DNA of 64,000 bases from assembly GCF_902770715.1 (NCBI RefSeq), contig NZ_CACXTS010000003.1, positions 31,091 to 95,090 on the forward strand, read 5' to 3'. Below are positions 44,934 through 53,471 of this stretch, piece after piece. Each line of letters begins with the position of its first letter. The first letter of the stretch is position 1. The notes under the pieces were generated by a model. The model was not told the origin of the DNA and made no database searches. It saw nothing but the letters and a program-made list of their open reading frames with translations. The position numbers and the translations under genes were made by a program. This stretch comes from an uncultured Methanobrevibacter sp. (GTDB lineage: Archaea > Methanobacteriota > Methanobacteria > Methanobacteriales > Methanobacteriaceae).

Positions 44934-45422
44934 ATGAGCGAACTTAAAGAATTAATTGAAAGATTCATTGAACTTGATGATGATTTAGACGAAAAAATAG
45001 AAAAATACCTTGAAACCAACGACGACATTGATGAAGCATTTGAAAATGAAAACGAAGCACAAATCGATGAGATGAATGAAATCTATCATGAAATCGAACA
45101 TTGCGTATTCAATGAAGAATTGATTTTTGCATCCAATGCAAACAGTGAAGATAAAGAGGTTGTCGCTTTAATCATCAGCGATGAAGATGATGATGTTGAA
45201 GAATTTGTAATACCTGTTTTTACCGATGAGCAAGAAGCGGAAACTGCTATTGAAGAATTCAAAAAAGAATTCGGTGAAAATGAATTTGCTTTAGATAAAA
45301 AAACCGGTGCAGAAATAATAGCTGACCACTCTGAAGACGAAGATTTCATAGGTCTTGCAATCAATGCACCTCAATGGGACTTTGTAATTGCAAGTGAAGA
45401 TGTACACGACTGCAGTGAATAG
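44934..45422 (+). CDS. SseB-like domain protein 1
   Basis: This very acidic protein has 162 residues. The N-terminal 60 are helical. The rest resembles the SseB N-terminal domain: VALIISDEDDDVEEFVIPVFTDEQEAETAIEEFK, and later DEDFIGLAINAPQWDFVI. The function of SseB-like domains is not established. GGTGATATT precedes ATG 44934; the in-frame start at 44892 lies upstream of that site. First of three adjacent genes of this type. Confidence 0.65.
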   Translation: MSELKELIERFIELDDDLDEKIEKYLETNDDIDEAFENENEAQIDEMNEIYHEIEHCVFNEELIFASNANSEDKEVVALIISDEDDDVEEFVIPVFTDEQEAETAIEEFKKEFGENEFALDKKTGAEIIADHSEDEDFIGLAINAPQWDFVIASEDVHDCSE

Positions 45423-45424
45423 AT

Positions 45425-45868
45425 ATGGATCCTAAAGACTACGAAGATTATCAGAAAAACAACGTCAAGGCTTCAAAAAGCCAGCTCAAAGAGTACATTC
45501 AGATATATGCTGATATGGCGAAAAAGCTCAAAAGCGAAAGTGCAGTTGAGCTTGAAGCCGTTAAAAACAATATCAAAAAGACATATCCCAATGAGATATA
45601 CTTCACTTTAATCGATGAGCTTGAAAGGCCTGTCAAATTGACCTTAACAGAATCCAGTAAAGAGTATATCATCCCTGTCTTTACCGACATTAGAGAATAT
45701 GCCGTTGGAAGCGCAAAGATTTCCAAACTGTTCTTAGATAAGCTTGAAATGAAGGTAGTCACACCAGAGGATATCGCAAAAATGGCCGAAGAGGATGAGG
45801 ATTTTCAGGGCTTTGTGATCAATCCCCATTCACAAAACTTCAATATGGACAGAAACGGGAGCTTTTAG
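45425..45868 (+). CDS. SseB-like domain protein 2
   Basis: This protein has 147 residues. A lysine-rich helical N-terminus is followed by the SseB-like core: EYIIPVFTDIREYAVGSAK and EDEDFQGFVINPHSQNF. It starts 3 nt after the stop of protein 1, with AGTGA overlapping the end of that gene, so they are co-translated. Role unknown. Confidence 0.65.
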   Translation: MDPKDYEDYQKNNVKASKSQLKEYIQIYADMAKKLKSESAVELEAVKNNIKKTYPNEIYFTLIDELERPVKLTLTESSKEYIIPVFTDIREYAVGSAKISKLFLDKLEMKVVTPEDIAKMAEEDEDFQGFVINPHSQNFNMDRNGSF

Positions 45869-46147
45869 ATGAAATTCATATGTCCTGCAATCGGCGAAGA
45901 CCATGAAAAGGACTTCTTAGTCACAGGAAGTCTCGATGACTTTAAGATAATTGTCTTTTCAAGCCTTGAAGAATATGAAAAGGGATATGAATATCTTGAA
46001 TTGGAAGGTTACGAACCTTGTGAAGTTTCTGTTGAATTATTTAAGGAACTTTCAAAAAATGATGATGCTTTTTCAGGCATTATTTTAGACATTCACAATG
46101 AAAAGAAGGTTTTTTCAAAAAAAGATATTTTAGAAGAATTATTCTGA
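45869..46147 (+). CDS. SseB-like domain protein 3 (short)
   Basis: This protein has 92 residues and corresponds to the core of the preceding two: FKIIVFSSLEEYEKGYEYLE and DDAFSGIILDIHNEKKVF. GGGAGC lies 8 nt before the ATG, which directly follows the previous stop. Its 3' end overlaps by 9 nt the convergent basic-protein gene. It lacks the N-terminal helical extension of its neighbours. Confidence 0.6.
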   Translation: MKFICPAIGEDHEKDFLVTGSLDDFKIIVFSSLEEYEKGYEYLELEGYEPCEVSVELFKELSKNDDAFSGIILDIHNEKKVFSKKDILEELF

Positions 46148-46408
46148 TTCTTCTATGTTCTCTTCTTCTATCAAATCTTTTTGATAATACTTGTATCTAT
46201 AGGACATCTTAAATCCGGATACGACTTCACGCTTAGGTCTTCTTTTGCGTCTTATTCTAGGCCCGTTCATGTCCTTGAATTTTTCCTGGTGGGCTTTCAC
46301 TAAGTTTTTATTTTCACGATAATATCGGGCATTTCTATGACGCTTGTGCGGTGAATTATACATTCTTTTTCTAAGCAATCGCCTACCAGTTGTAACAATT
46401 CTGATCAC
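46139..46408 (-). CDS. Small, strongly basic hypothetical protein
   Basis: This protein of about 89 residues is rich in Arg, Lys, His and Tyr (LLRKRMYNSPHKRHRNARYYR; RIRRKRRPKREV), with an acidic tail (DLIEEENIEESE). The composition fits RNA or DNA binding. AAGTGAT overlapping the stop of the upstream gene precedes a GTG at 46408; an in-frame GTG at 46417 would add three residues. It is coupled to the 65-residue protein gene. Not recognised. Confidence 0.6.
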   Translation of the reverse strand: MIRIVTTGRRLLRKRMYNSPHKRHRNARYYRENKNLVKAHQEKFKDMNGPRIRRKRRPKREVVSGFKMSYRYKYYQKDLIEEENIEESE

Positions 46409-46417
46409 AAAAATCAC

Positions 46418-46615
46418 TTATTTTCTGTTTCTGTTTAAATTTTTAGTAGCGGATTTATCTAAAGTTGCTTGAATTTCATCAATCCTTTCTACAACAACCT
46501 TAATAGCTTGTTCACCTTGACGAGTAGGATTGATACCTTGTTCTACGAGTAAAGCATCTCTAATATCTCTTAACCTATCAATTGAATCAATTTTCATTAT
46601 AGTACTGTAAAACAT
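46418..46615 (-). CDS. Small helical hypothetical protein
   Basis: This protein has 65 residues. It is probably two helices (DRLRDIRDALLVEQG; EQAIKVVVERIDEIQATLD) with a basic tail. GGAGG lies 7 nt before ATG 46615. Its stop is 9 nt before the GTG of the basic protein, so the two form a small operon. The high-quality ribosome site and clear amphipathic pattern support a real gene. Not recognised. Confidence 0.65.
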   Translation of the reverse strand: MFYSTIMKIDSIDRLRDIRDALLVEQGINPTRQGEQAIKVVVERIDEIQATLDKSATKNLNRNRK

Positions 46616-46752
46616 GAGATTTCCTCCAATTTATAATATAACTATGATTTTAATAATTAAAAAGCTTTATGCCGGAAATTGAATTTCCAAATAGTTCAAT
46701 CACCCGTTTGTTAAATTAAAAATTTAAATAATAGCAAATAAAATTATTAAAC

Positions 46753-47652
46753 ATGTTTGAAAAATTGCAAGTGATATATTTGGCTGGAGGGTGCTTTTGG
46801 GGAGTTGAAGCTTTCATATCCCGATTGAAAGGGGTGAACCAGACTGAAGTCGGATATGCTAATGGAAGGGATTTGGCACCGACATACGAAAAGGTATGCA
46901 GCGGCAAAACCGGCCATGCAGAGACCGTCAAAGCAACATATAATCCTAAAATAATCCCATTGGAAGAAATTTTAGAAAGATTTTACTCAATCATTGACCC
47001 CTACACCAAAAATCGTCAGGGGCCTGATGTCGGAACACAATACAGTACAGGCATTTACTGGCAGGAGGACTGTCAAGGGGATATAGTATTGGATTTTTTA
47101 AAGCGAAAGCAAAGGGAATCATCAAAAAGGATTGTAATCGAAGCCCAACCAATCAGCAGCTTTTACCCTGCAGAACCTTACCATCAAAAATACCTGGAAA
47201 GAAATCCGCAGGGATATTGTCATATCGATTTAAATCTATTAGATGATGAAGAATTCGACCATTTGACCAAAGAAGAGTATGAAATAACACAGCTTGCAAT
47301 GACAGAACCTCCTTACAGCGGAAAATATGATGAATTTTTTGAAGATGGTGTATATGTAGATGTGGTTGATGGCGAAGTTCTATTCTCTTCAGAGGACAAA
47401 TTCGACTCAGGCTGCGGATGGCCTGCATTTTCAAAGGCAATCAATGAAGATGCAATCACAAAGAACCGGGACTTTTCACATGGGACAACACGCATTGAAG
47501 TGAGAAGCTCAAAATCAAACTCCCATCTGGGCCATCTTTTCCATGACGGGCCCGGAGGCTCTCCAAGATACTGCATCAACTCGGCTGCCTTGAAATTCAT
47601 ACCAAAAGAGGAATACTTGAAAAAATTAAATAACGATGAACATCAAAAATAG
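46753..47652 (+). CDS. msrAB: Bifunctional methionine sulfoxide reductase MsrA/MsrB
   Basis: This protein has 299 residues. Residues 1-155 are MsrA with catalytic Cys14 in [11 protein letters not shown], plus [13 protein letters not shown] and AEPYHQKYL. Residues 165-295 are MsrB with [22 protein letters not shown] and the catalytic Cys in [13 protein letters not shown]. It repairs both epimers of oxidised methionine. The fusion is common in bacteria, so acquisition is possible. No ribosome site; an AT-rich box about 25-30 nt upstream fits a leaderless start. Confidence 0.94.
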   Translation: MFEKLQVIYLAGGCFWGVEAFISRLKGVNQTEVGYANGRDLAPTYEKVCSGKTGHAETVKATYNPKIIPLEEILERFYSIIDPYTKNRQGPDVGTQYSTGIYWQEDCQGDIVLDFLKRKQRESSKRIVIEAQPISSFYPAEPYHQKYLERNPQGYCHIDLNLLDDEEFDHLTKEEYEITQLAMTEPPYSGKYDEFFEDGVYVDVVDGEVLFSSEDKFDSGCGWPAFSKAINEDAITKNRDFSHGTTRIEVRSSKSNSHLGHLFHDGPGGSPRYCINSAALKFIPKEEYLKKLNNDEHQK

Positions 47653-47657
47653 ATACA

Positions 47658-48053
47658 ATGAAAATAGAAGAAATCAAACATCCGGAGTTAAAAGGTCATA
47701 TTAACATGATTTACATGCATGAAGAGAACCAGAATCAATCTGCAATCGATAAAACCGAATCTGAAATTAAGGAATATATCAAGGATAAAGAATTCATAAT
47801 ATCAATTGAAGATTCAAAACCCGTCAAAATCCCATATGCAAATGATGGAGAATACTTAGTTCCCATCTTCACCGATGAAGCGGAATATCTCACCGGAATG
47901 GACTACTTTTCACTCAATGATATGGCTGAAAATAAGGAATATGAAATAGTAAAACTAGAAAATTATAAAAAATTAAAGGAAGATCCTAATTTCTTAGGAT
48001 ACATCGTAAATATAGCAAGAGTAAGCTACGTTATCGGAACTACTCTTCTATGA
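47658..48053 (+). CDS. SseB-like domain protein 4
   Basis: This protein has 131 residues. It has EYLVPIFTDEAEYLTGMDYF and DPNFLGYIVNIARVSYVIG, the same core as the three proteins at 44934-46147. It begins 5 nt after msrAB and overlaps the convergent Mrp gene by 14 nt. Association with msrAB hints at a stress context, but nothing in the sequence shows a catalytic site. Confidence 0.6.
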   Translation: MKIEEIKHPELKGHINMIYMHEENQNQSAIDKTESEIKEYIKDKEFIISIEDSKPVKIPYANDGEYLVPIFTDEAEYLTGMDYFSLNDMAENKEYEIVKLENYKKLKEDPNFLGYIVNIARVSYVIGTTLL

Positions 48054-49020
48054 ACTCTTTTTGAATATCTTCAACAATTTCAACGAATCTTTTTGAAACT
48101 TCATCGTTAGGGTCAATTGTTGCGATTACACCATCTTCGTTTGGTGAGTTGGAAACCTTTTCCTCAATAGGCAAATCGCCCAGGTAGGTAATTTCCATCT
48201 CTTCAGCAAAAGCTTTTCCATTGCCTTCACCGAAAATGTGAAGCTTTTCATCACAATGAGGACAGATGTAATATGCCATGTTTTCAATAAGACCGATTTT
48301 TGAGATATTCATCATTCCAACCATCTTGACACATTTTAAAACATCTTCCTGTGATACTACGTTAGGTGTTGTTACCATAATAACTGCATCAGCATCAGGA
48401 ATGGTTTGCAAAACTGTTAATGGTTCGTCACCTGTTCCAGGTGGGTTATCAATGATTAAGTAGTCAAGTTCGCCCCAGTTACAATCGGAAATCAACTGTT
48501 TGATTGCACCTGTCTTTTGAGGTCCTCTCCAGATGATTGGTGTGTCGATGCTTTCAAGCAAAAATGCCATTGACATTACCTTAAGGCCGCTTGGAAGTGT
48601 TACAGGAAACATTGTAGTGTTAAACTCTTGCTTAATTGTTTCAATGTATGCCAATTTCTCTTCATCGCTTTCAAAAGTTTTTTCCGCAAGCCTTTCTTCA
48701 GTGACTTGTCTGAATGTTTCAAACTGATTTTCGCTGAATGCTTCACCATACATTTCCAAACCCAACATCTTAGGAATGTTTGGTCCGTGAATATCAGCAT
48801 CCAAAATACCGGTTTTGTAACCTAACTTCTGCAGGGTTTCAGCAATGTTAGCCGCTACGGTAGATTTTCCTACTCCTCCTTTTCCACTCATAACAACTAG
48901 CTTATGCTTGATTTGACCTAAGTTTTTAGCAAGTCTCAATTCTTGTGCAATCATCTGTCTTTGTTGTTCAGGTGTCATTTGGCCTCCGTGACCATGATGA
49001 CCGTGTCCATGTTCAGGCAT
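48040..49020 (-). CDS. Mrp/NBP35 family Fe-S cluster carrier ATPase
   Basis: This protein has 326 residues. A His/Gly-rich N-terminus (HGHGHHGHGG) is followed by the deviant Walker A MSGKGGVGKST, ILDADIHGPNIPKMLG, IIDNPPGTGDEP, and the CxxC (YICPHCD) that holds a bridging [4Fe-4S] cluster at the dimer interface. There is a charged insertion of about 50 residues after the DIHGPNIP region. It delivers Fe-S clusters to target proteins. GGAGATGATATA precedes the ATG. Confidence 0.92.
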   Translation of the reverse strand: MPEHGHGHHGHGGQMTPEQQRQMIAQELRLAKNLGQIKHKLVVMSGKGGVGKSTVAANIAETLQKLGYKTGILDADIHGPNIPKMLGLEMYGEAFSENQFETFRQVTEERLAEKTFESDEEKLAYIETIKQEFNTTMFPVTLPSGLKVMSMAFLLESIDTPIIWRGPQKTGAIKQLISDCNWGELDYLIIDNPPGTGDEPLTVLQTIPDADAVIMVTTPNVVSQEDVLKCVKMVGMMNISKIGLIENMAYYICPHCDEKLHIFGEGNGKAFAEEMEITYLGDLPIEEKVSNSPNEDGVIATIDPNDEVSKRFVEIVEDIQKEFIEE

Positions 49021-49047
49021 TATATCATCTCCAAAATTTTTATTTAT

Positions 49048-50376
49048 TTAACTGAATTTTTTACTAACTTCTTCAACAGCAAGGATTAATGGATCTGTAA
49101 CCATTGATACTGGTGGTGCGTAAGCAAATTCCATATTGCTTAAATCAAAGCAGGTCAAACCTTCTGTAATAGCTAATGTCATTGTATCAATTCTTTCAGC
49201 TACCCTTTCTTCCGCAATGATTTGACAACCGATAATGGTTCCATTTCCATCACAAATAACTTTGATATCCATAGGTTTTGCATTAGGATAGTATCTAGCT
49301 CTTGTAAGTGCTTGTACCTTTTGTACGACAGGCCTGATTTGGTTTTGCATAGCAAAGCTTGTAGTGTATCCTACAGCACCAAATTCCAATTTTCCAACTT
49401 TTGAAACCATTGAATTCAAAACAGGGTTGAATTTGGATTTTTTGCCACAGATTGTACGTGCCAATGTTTTGGATTGCCTTACTGCAGTAGTTCCTAAGTG
49501 GGAAATTGTATTTGAACCTAAAATCAAATCTCTTGATTCGACGCAATCGCCTACTGCGTAAACATCTTCCACTGATGTTTCCATCCTGTCATTAACAATT
49601 ACTGCCCATCTGCCTATGTTACAGCCTGCCATTTCAGCCAATTCTAGTTCAGGCCTTACGCCTGTCGCCATGATAACCATGTCTGCATCGTAAAGCTCTT
49701 CATCACCGAAGCATGCCTTTTCGACTTTTCCATCACCAAGCAGCTTGGTAATAGGTTTGCCCAAAACAACTTGAATTCCTTCCATTTCAAGATATTTAAC
49801 CAAAATGTCTGACATGTCCTTATCGATTGATCTTGGAACGATTTGAGGCATCATTTCACTTAAGATTACATTCAATCCTCTTTTTTTAAGTGCGAATGCA
49901 ATTTCAATACCGATTAAACCGGCACCGGTTACAATTGCGCTTTTAGCATCTTTCATAGCTTCCTGCACTTTCATACCGTCCTCAATGTTTCTTATCTTGA
50001 ATACTCCATCAAGGTCTACACCCTGCATTGGAGGGATGAACGGATTACCTCCGGTAGCAAGAACCAATTTATCATAATCCATGACAGTTTCTTTACCATT
50101 TTTCTCATAGGTAACTGTCTTTTTGTCTGAATCGACTCCAGTTACTTCAACTTCAGTGATGACTTCAATGTCCTTGTCCTTATAATCTTCAGGAGTTCTC
50201 ATTACGATATCATCAAAAGTTTCGATTATTCCTGCCAATACGTATGGAATAGCGCATGGGGAATATGCAACCTTATTGTCTCTTGTGAGAACTGTTATCT
50301 CTATATCCTTATTCAGTTTACGAATGTTTGAAGCTGTAGAAATTCCACCAGCTCCACCACCTACAATTACTACTTT
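49048..50376 (-). CDS. NADH oxidase/CoA-disulfide reductase-like flavoprotein
   Basis: This protein has 442 residues. It has the FAD loop KVVIVGGGAGGISTASNIRK, the single redox Cys in AYSPCAIPYVLAG (as in CoA-disulfide reductases and NADH peroxidases), the NAD loop VTGAGLIGIEIAFALKK, VYAVGDCVES, and a C-terminal dimerisation domain. It could reduce CoA disulfide, polysulfide or oxygen. ATG 50376 gives the canonical N-terminus; the in-frame start at 50394 adds six hydrophobic residues. Confidence 0.87.
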   Translation of the reverse strand, partial: KVVIVGGGAGGISTASNIRKLNKDIEITVLTRDNKVAYSPCAIPYVLAGIIETFDDIVMRTPEDYKDKDIEVITEVEVTGVDSDKKTVTYEKNGKETVMDYDKLVLATGGNPFIPPMQGVDLDGVFKIRNIEDGMKVQEAMKDAKSAIVTGAGLIGIEIAFALKKRGLNVILSEMMPQIVPRSIDKDMSDILVKYLEMEGIQVVLGKPITKLLGDGKVEKACFGDEELYDADMVIMATGVRPELELAEMAGCNIGRWAVIVNDRMETSVEDVYAVGDCVESRDLILGSNTISHLGTTAVRQSKTLARTICGKKSKFNPVLNSMVSKVGKLEFGAVGYTTSFAMQNQIRPVVQKVQALTRARYYPNAKPMDIKVICDGNGTIIGCQIIAEERVAERIDTMTLAITEGLTCFDLSNMEFAYAPPVSMVTDPLILAVEEVSKKFS

Positions 50377-50454
50377 CATTATTAACAAAACCATTTATAA
50401 TTTATACAATATATACTATATTAAAAAATAATATAAAAAGATTAAGGTTTAAAA

Positions 50455-51078
50455 ATGAGAGAAATTGAATTTGATTTAGATGCAAATCCGTTTATTAATT
50501 TTTTATCCGCAAGATATGCAGTGTCTGCACGGGTAAATGTGGAAAAGTTGTGGAAGTGGTGTCATGAAAATGACAAGTCATTTTTCATTATGAGTCTGGG
50601 ATGCCTGATGAATGCAGTGAATTCCGTTCCCAATCTTAAAAGAAGGATAATAGACAGGAAAGCCATTGAATATGATTACCTGGAAGGATTGACTCCAATT
50701 ATGGATGAGGATAATGACATCTACAAGGAAATGAGAGTTAAGGTTCCTCAGGAATTTGGAGACATTATCGAATGGCATGACTACGTCAAAGATCTTTCAG
50801 CAAACATTTTAAATGGTGAAATGGAAGGATATTTCATAGAAATGGAAAAAAGAGATTTGACAAATGTCGCCAACTTTTCATGCATACCTTGGATTGACTT
50901 CGACATGCTTACAAACTGTGTTGTTGACGGTGCTGCAATCCAGCCGTTGATTACATGGGGAAAAGTCAATGAGAACTACGAGATGAGCGTGTCAATAACC
51001 GTAAGCCACATATTTGTCAATGGACGTGAATTGGGATACTTCTATGAAAACGCCCAAAAGGAATTCGACAGATTCTAG
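50455..51078 (+). CDS. Chloramphenicol acetyltransferase-like protein
   Basis: This CAT-fold protein has 207 residues: RYAVSARVNVEKLWKWCHEN, FSCIPWIDFDMLTN and the catalytic region VSHIFVNGRELGYFYE. The catalytic His is kept, but the usual Asp four residues later (H...DG) is Asn. Many archaeal CAT-like proteins have no drug-resistance role. AAGG lies 7 nt before the ATG. It overlaps the convergent TIGR04076 gene by 4 nt. Confidence 0.85.
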   Translation: MREIEFDLDANPFINFLSARYAVSARVNVEKLWKWCHENDKSFFIMSLGCLMNAVNSVPNLKRRIIDRKAIEYDYLEGLTPIMDEDNDIYKEMRVKVPQEFGDIIEWHDYVKDLSANILNGEMEGYFIEMEKRDLTNVANFSCIPWIDFDMLTNCVVDGAAIQPLITWGKVNENYEMSVSITVSHIFVNGRELGYFYENAQKEFDRF

Positions 51079-51404
51079 TCTTCAGCTTTTGATTCGATGT
51101 CAGTAGCTTCAAGCTTCATGATAACCGGCCTAAGCCCGTCATTACAGCTTACAATAGCAACACCTGGAGTCTTTATCCAGTCGGAATAGTACCAGATATC
51201 ATTAGCGCCATGAGCCAATGCGAAAACGTACTGATAGATGGCTTTCCAGGCCTCATCGCAAAATCCATCGGGCTTGGCATAATCGGCATAATACACTTCG
51301 CCTTCCTTCATCAACGGGCAGGTTGACAAGCCTTCAACACCATATTCCTTAGCCAAATCTTCCTGAAATGTAGTCTTTAAAATTGTAATCTTAACTTTCT
51401 TCAT
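51075..51404 (-). CDS. TIGR04076 family protein
   Basis: This protein has 109 residues. It has KKVKITILKTTFQEDLAKEY, then GLSTCPLMKEGEVYYADYAKPDGFC and AWKAIYQYVFALAHGAND, which match the conserved Cys-containing TIGR04076 family of anaerobes (function unknown). ATG 51404 is preferred; the TTG upstream adds seven residues. No ribosome site is seen, and an AT-rich box about 25 nt upstream suggests a leaderless start. Confidence 0.78.
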   Translation of the reverse strand: MKKVKITILKTTFQEDLAKEYGVEGLSTCPLMKEGEVYYADYAKPDGFCDEAWKAIYQYVFALAHGANDIWYYSDWIKTPGVAIVSCNDGLRPVIMKLEATDIESKAED

Positions 51405-51434
51405 ATTAGATAATATGTTGTCCAAAGTATAAAA

Positions 51435-51920
51435 TCACATGCACCTGAAGCCCATTTCATTCAGGATTTTTTGCAGATACTTCTTTTTTAAAACAAATTC
51501 GCGCCTATTGGCCAGGCTATCACTATTCGGCTGGGCGACCTTTTCACTTAAACGGGAAGCTCCCAAATATTTCGTATCCCCTTCACGCAATCTATGGGCT
51601 TCACCATTATCAATAGCTTTCTTGATATAGTAATAATCCTTAAACAGGACATCAAAGTCATTGCTCAGGTAATAGTGCTCCAAATCGGTAATCAAACCTG
51701 TTTCATCATACCATATTATCAGAATAGATTCATACTTGAACAGGTCACTGAAGGATATCAGGTTAAAGTAATCCATATCTGCAAGCTTAAACTTTGAAGC
51801 GGGATATCTCCTGCCGCAATTCTTATAAAAATACTCCAGAGGAGCAATAAAAAAAGTTGTTGATTCATTCAAGGCAACTTCATTAATGTTCTTTCCAATC
51901 AATGCCTCAAATGAATCCAT
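51435..51920 (-). CDS. Hypothetical protein
   Basis: This soluble protein has about 161 residues. It begins MDSFEALIGKNINEVALN and contains FFIAPLEYFYKNCGRRYPAS and ADMDYFNLISFSDLFKYESI. Its C-terminus is basic (FVLKKKYLQKILNEMG). It follows npdG by about 10 nt, or overlaps it if an upstream TTG (51944) is used, so it is probably co-transcribed. Not recognised. Confidence 0.6.
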   Translation of the reverse strand: MDSFEALIGKNINEVALNESTTFFIAPLEYFYKNCGRRYPASKFKLADMDYFNLISFSDLFKYESILIIWYDETGLITDLEHYYLSNDFDVLFKDYYYIKKAIDNGEAHRLREGDTKYLGASRLSEKVAQPNSDSLANRREFVLKKKYLQKILNEMGFRCM

Positions 51921-51930
51921 ATTAATCAAA

Positions 51931-52617
51931 TTAGTCTTTGTCAAGTGCTGGAATTCCAGTAATTCTTAAACCACCGTAATGGGATTTGTATTTGATGTTT
52001 AATCCAATTAATAATGGGGTGATTTTTTCGATGATTCTTGCTTTTTCCAAAATACCGGTATCGATTGTTTTAATGCCTGGTATTTTGTCAATGATTTCAG
52101 CAGCAATCTCTTTTGCTTCCTTGTCATCACCTGCAATCAAACAGTCACAGTCGATTTCTTCAGGGATATTTGAAAGGTGTGAGTTGGAAATGTTACAGAA
52201 TGCACAGATTACTTTTGCGCCAGTTCCTTCAAGGATTTTTGCAGTTCTTTCAGCAGCAGATCCTTCCATAAGGTCTACAAATCTGAATGGTTTTCCGCCT
52301 ATTGCTGTTTCTAATGGCACGGTTGCATCCATGACTATTTTGTCAGTACAGAATTCCTTGATTCCTTCGACAGTAGGTTTTTGTGCTGCTAATGGTACGG
52401 TGAGGATTAATACGTCACCTGCTTTTGCAGCGTCTTCGTTTGCCATTCCAACCATATTTAGGTCATAGTCTGCTAAGTCTTCTTTAGCTTTTGCAACTAC
52501 ATCCAATGCTTTTTCTTCTTTTCTTGAACCTACAATTACTTCTACACCAGCGATAGCTAATCTTTCAGCAATTCCAAGTCCTTGTGGTCCGGTTCCTCCA
52601 ATAACACTTACAATCAT
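51931..52617 (-). CDS. npdG: F420H2:NADP+ oxidoreductase
   Basis: This protein has 228 residues and transfers hydride between reduced coenzyme F420 and NADP, supplying NADPH in methanogens. It has the Rossmann loop SVIGGTGPQGLGIAERLA, the NADP-phosphate contact IVGSRKEEKA, and a C-terminal domain ending YGGLRITGIPALD. Length and motifs match the family fully. AGGTGATAAA precedes the ATG. It is one of the clearest markers that the window is from a methanogen. Confidence 0.95.
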   Translation of the reverse strand: MIVSVIGGTGPQGLGIAERLAIAGVEVIVGSRKEEKALDVVAKAKEDLADYDLNMVGMANEDAAKAGDVLILTVPLAAQKPTVEGIKEFCTDKIVMDATVPLETAIGGKPFRFVDLMEGSAAERTAKILEGTGAKVICAFCNISNSHLSNIPEEIDCDCLIAGDDKEAKEIAAEIIDKIPGIKTIDTGILEKARIIEKITPLLIGLNIKYKSHYGGLRITGIPALDKD

Positions 52618-52625
52618 TTTATCAC

Positions 52626-53177
52626 CTATTTTTTATCATATAGCAGCCCGCCTACGAATATCAAATATTCCGGCAGTTTACCATCATGAGCATAAAGGAT
52701 TTCATAGCCAAAAATGTCTTCGACAGCCCTGTCTACTTCTCCTCCCAATGATTCCAGAGAATATCTCATTTTAAATGGCATCTTGCAAGGGGCTCCGAAT
52801 TCCCTTGTACATCTCATGCACATGTTGCATTTTCCCAGATACAATCCTAATGAATCTTCATTTTCCATCATGTATATTTCGTTCATCAATTTGACCTTGA
52901 GCCTTTCAAAGCGTTTTAGAACAAAATCAAGTTCTTGATCTGAAAAAGTGTGTTCAAGCTCCTCTTGTGAAAAATCAATCTTGAATGCAATAATCTTAAG
53001 CTTACCGTAAGAATTCCAAACATCATCGACATCAAAATCGAATGGGGGATAATTCCAGTTGTATCCCAACATTTCCTGCTCTTCAATGCATAATTTAGAG
53101 ACCTTTTCAAAATCAACGTATTCATCATAAAACTGTTGAACCTCAACATCTGCAGTGAGTTTCCTAATCTCTGACAT
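52626..53177 (-). CDS. DUF2284-like metal-binding protein
   Basis: This protein has 183 residues. Cysteines lie in VSKLCIEEQEMLGYNWNYPP, KCNMCMRCTREFGAPCKMP and the following Met/Arg-rich segment, as in DUF2284 (predicted metal-binding) proteins. It precedes npdG by 8 nt in the same direction, so it may be co-transcribed with it. An Fe-S or metal-dependent redox role is inferred from the Cys pattern only. Confidence 0.78.
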   Translation of the reverse strand: MSEIRKLTADVEVQQFYDEYVDFEKVSKLCIEEQEMLGYNWNYPPFDFDVDDVWNSYGKLKIIAFKIDFSQEELEHTFSDQELDFVLKRFERLKVKLMNEIYMMENEDSLGLYLGKCNMCMRCTREFGAPCKMPFKMRYSLESLGGEVDRAVEDIFGYEILYAHDGKLPEYLIFVGGLLYDKK

Positions 53178-53471
53178 GATTAATATTATCTAAATATAAC
53201 ATAATAAAGGTTTTGGAAAAATTTATCAAAAAAACAAATAATAATTTTTCATTTTAATGGATTTTATTCATAAATTTTAAAAAATTATGTATAATTTTTA
53301 AAAAAAATAAAGAAAAAGGATTAACATATAATTTTTACATTTCAAAATTTATATCTAAAAATAAAAGTTATACAAATTTACATCTAATCCCAATAGAATG
53401 CATTAAACAATCATCGATTATCAACAATATCTTAGCGTTGATAAAATTAAGACAAAAAAATATTGCACATG
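53178..53471. other. AT-rich intergenic region
   Basis: About 290 bases lie between the MATE gene end and the DUF2284 promoter. It is very AT-rich, with A/T runs at 53285-53325. I see no RNA gene, ORF with ribosome site, or strong hairpin. Confidence 0.55.

Noticed and set aside
50455..51078. Chloramphenicol resistance gene
   Set aside because: CAT-like proteins are widespread in organisms without resistance, and the catalytic loop is altered.
51986..52468. 160-codon ORF opposite npdG
   Set aside because: It is a shadow of npdG codon usage, with no ribosome site and no protein-like pattern.
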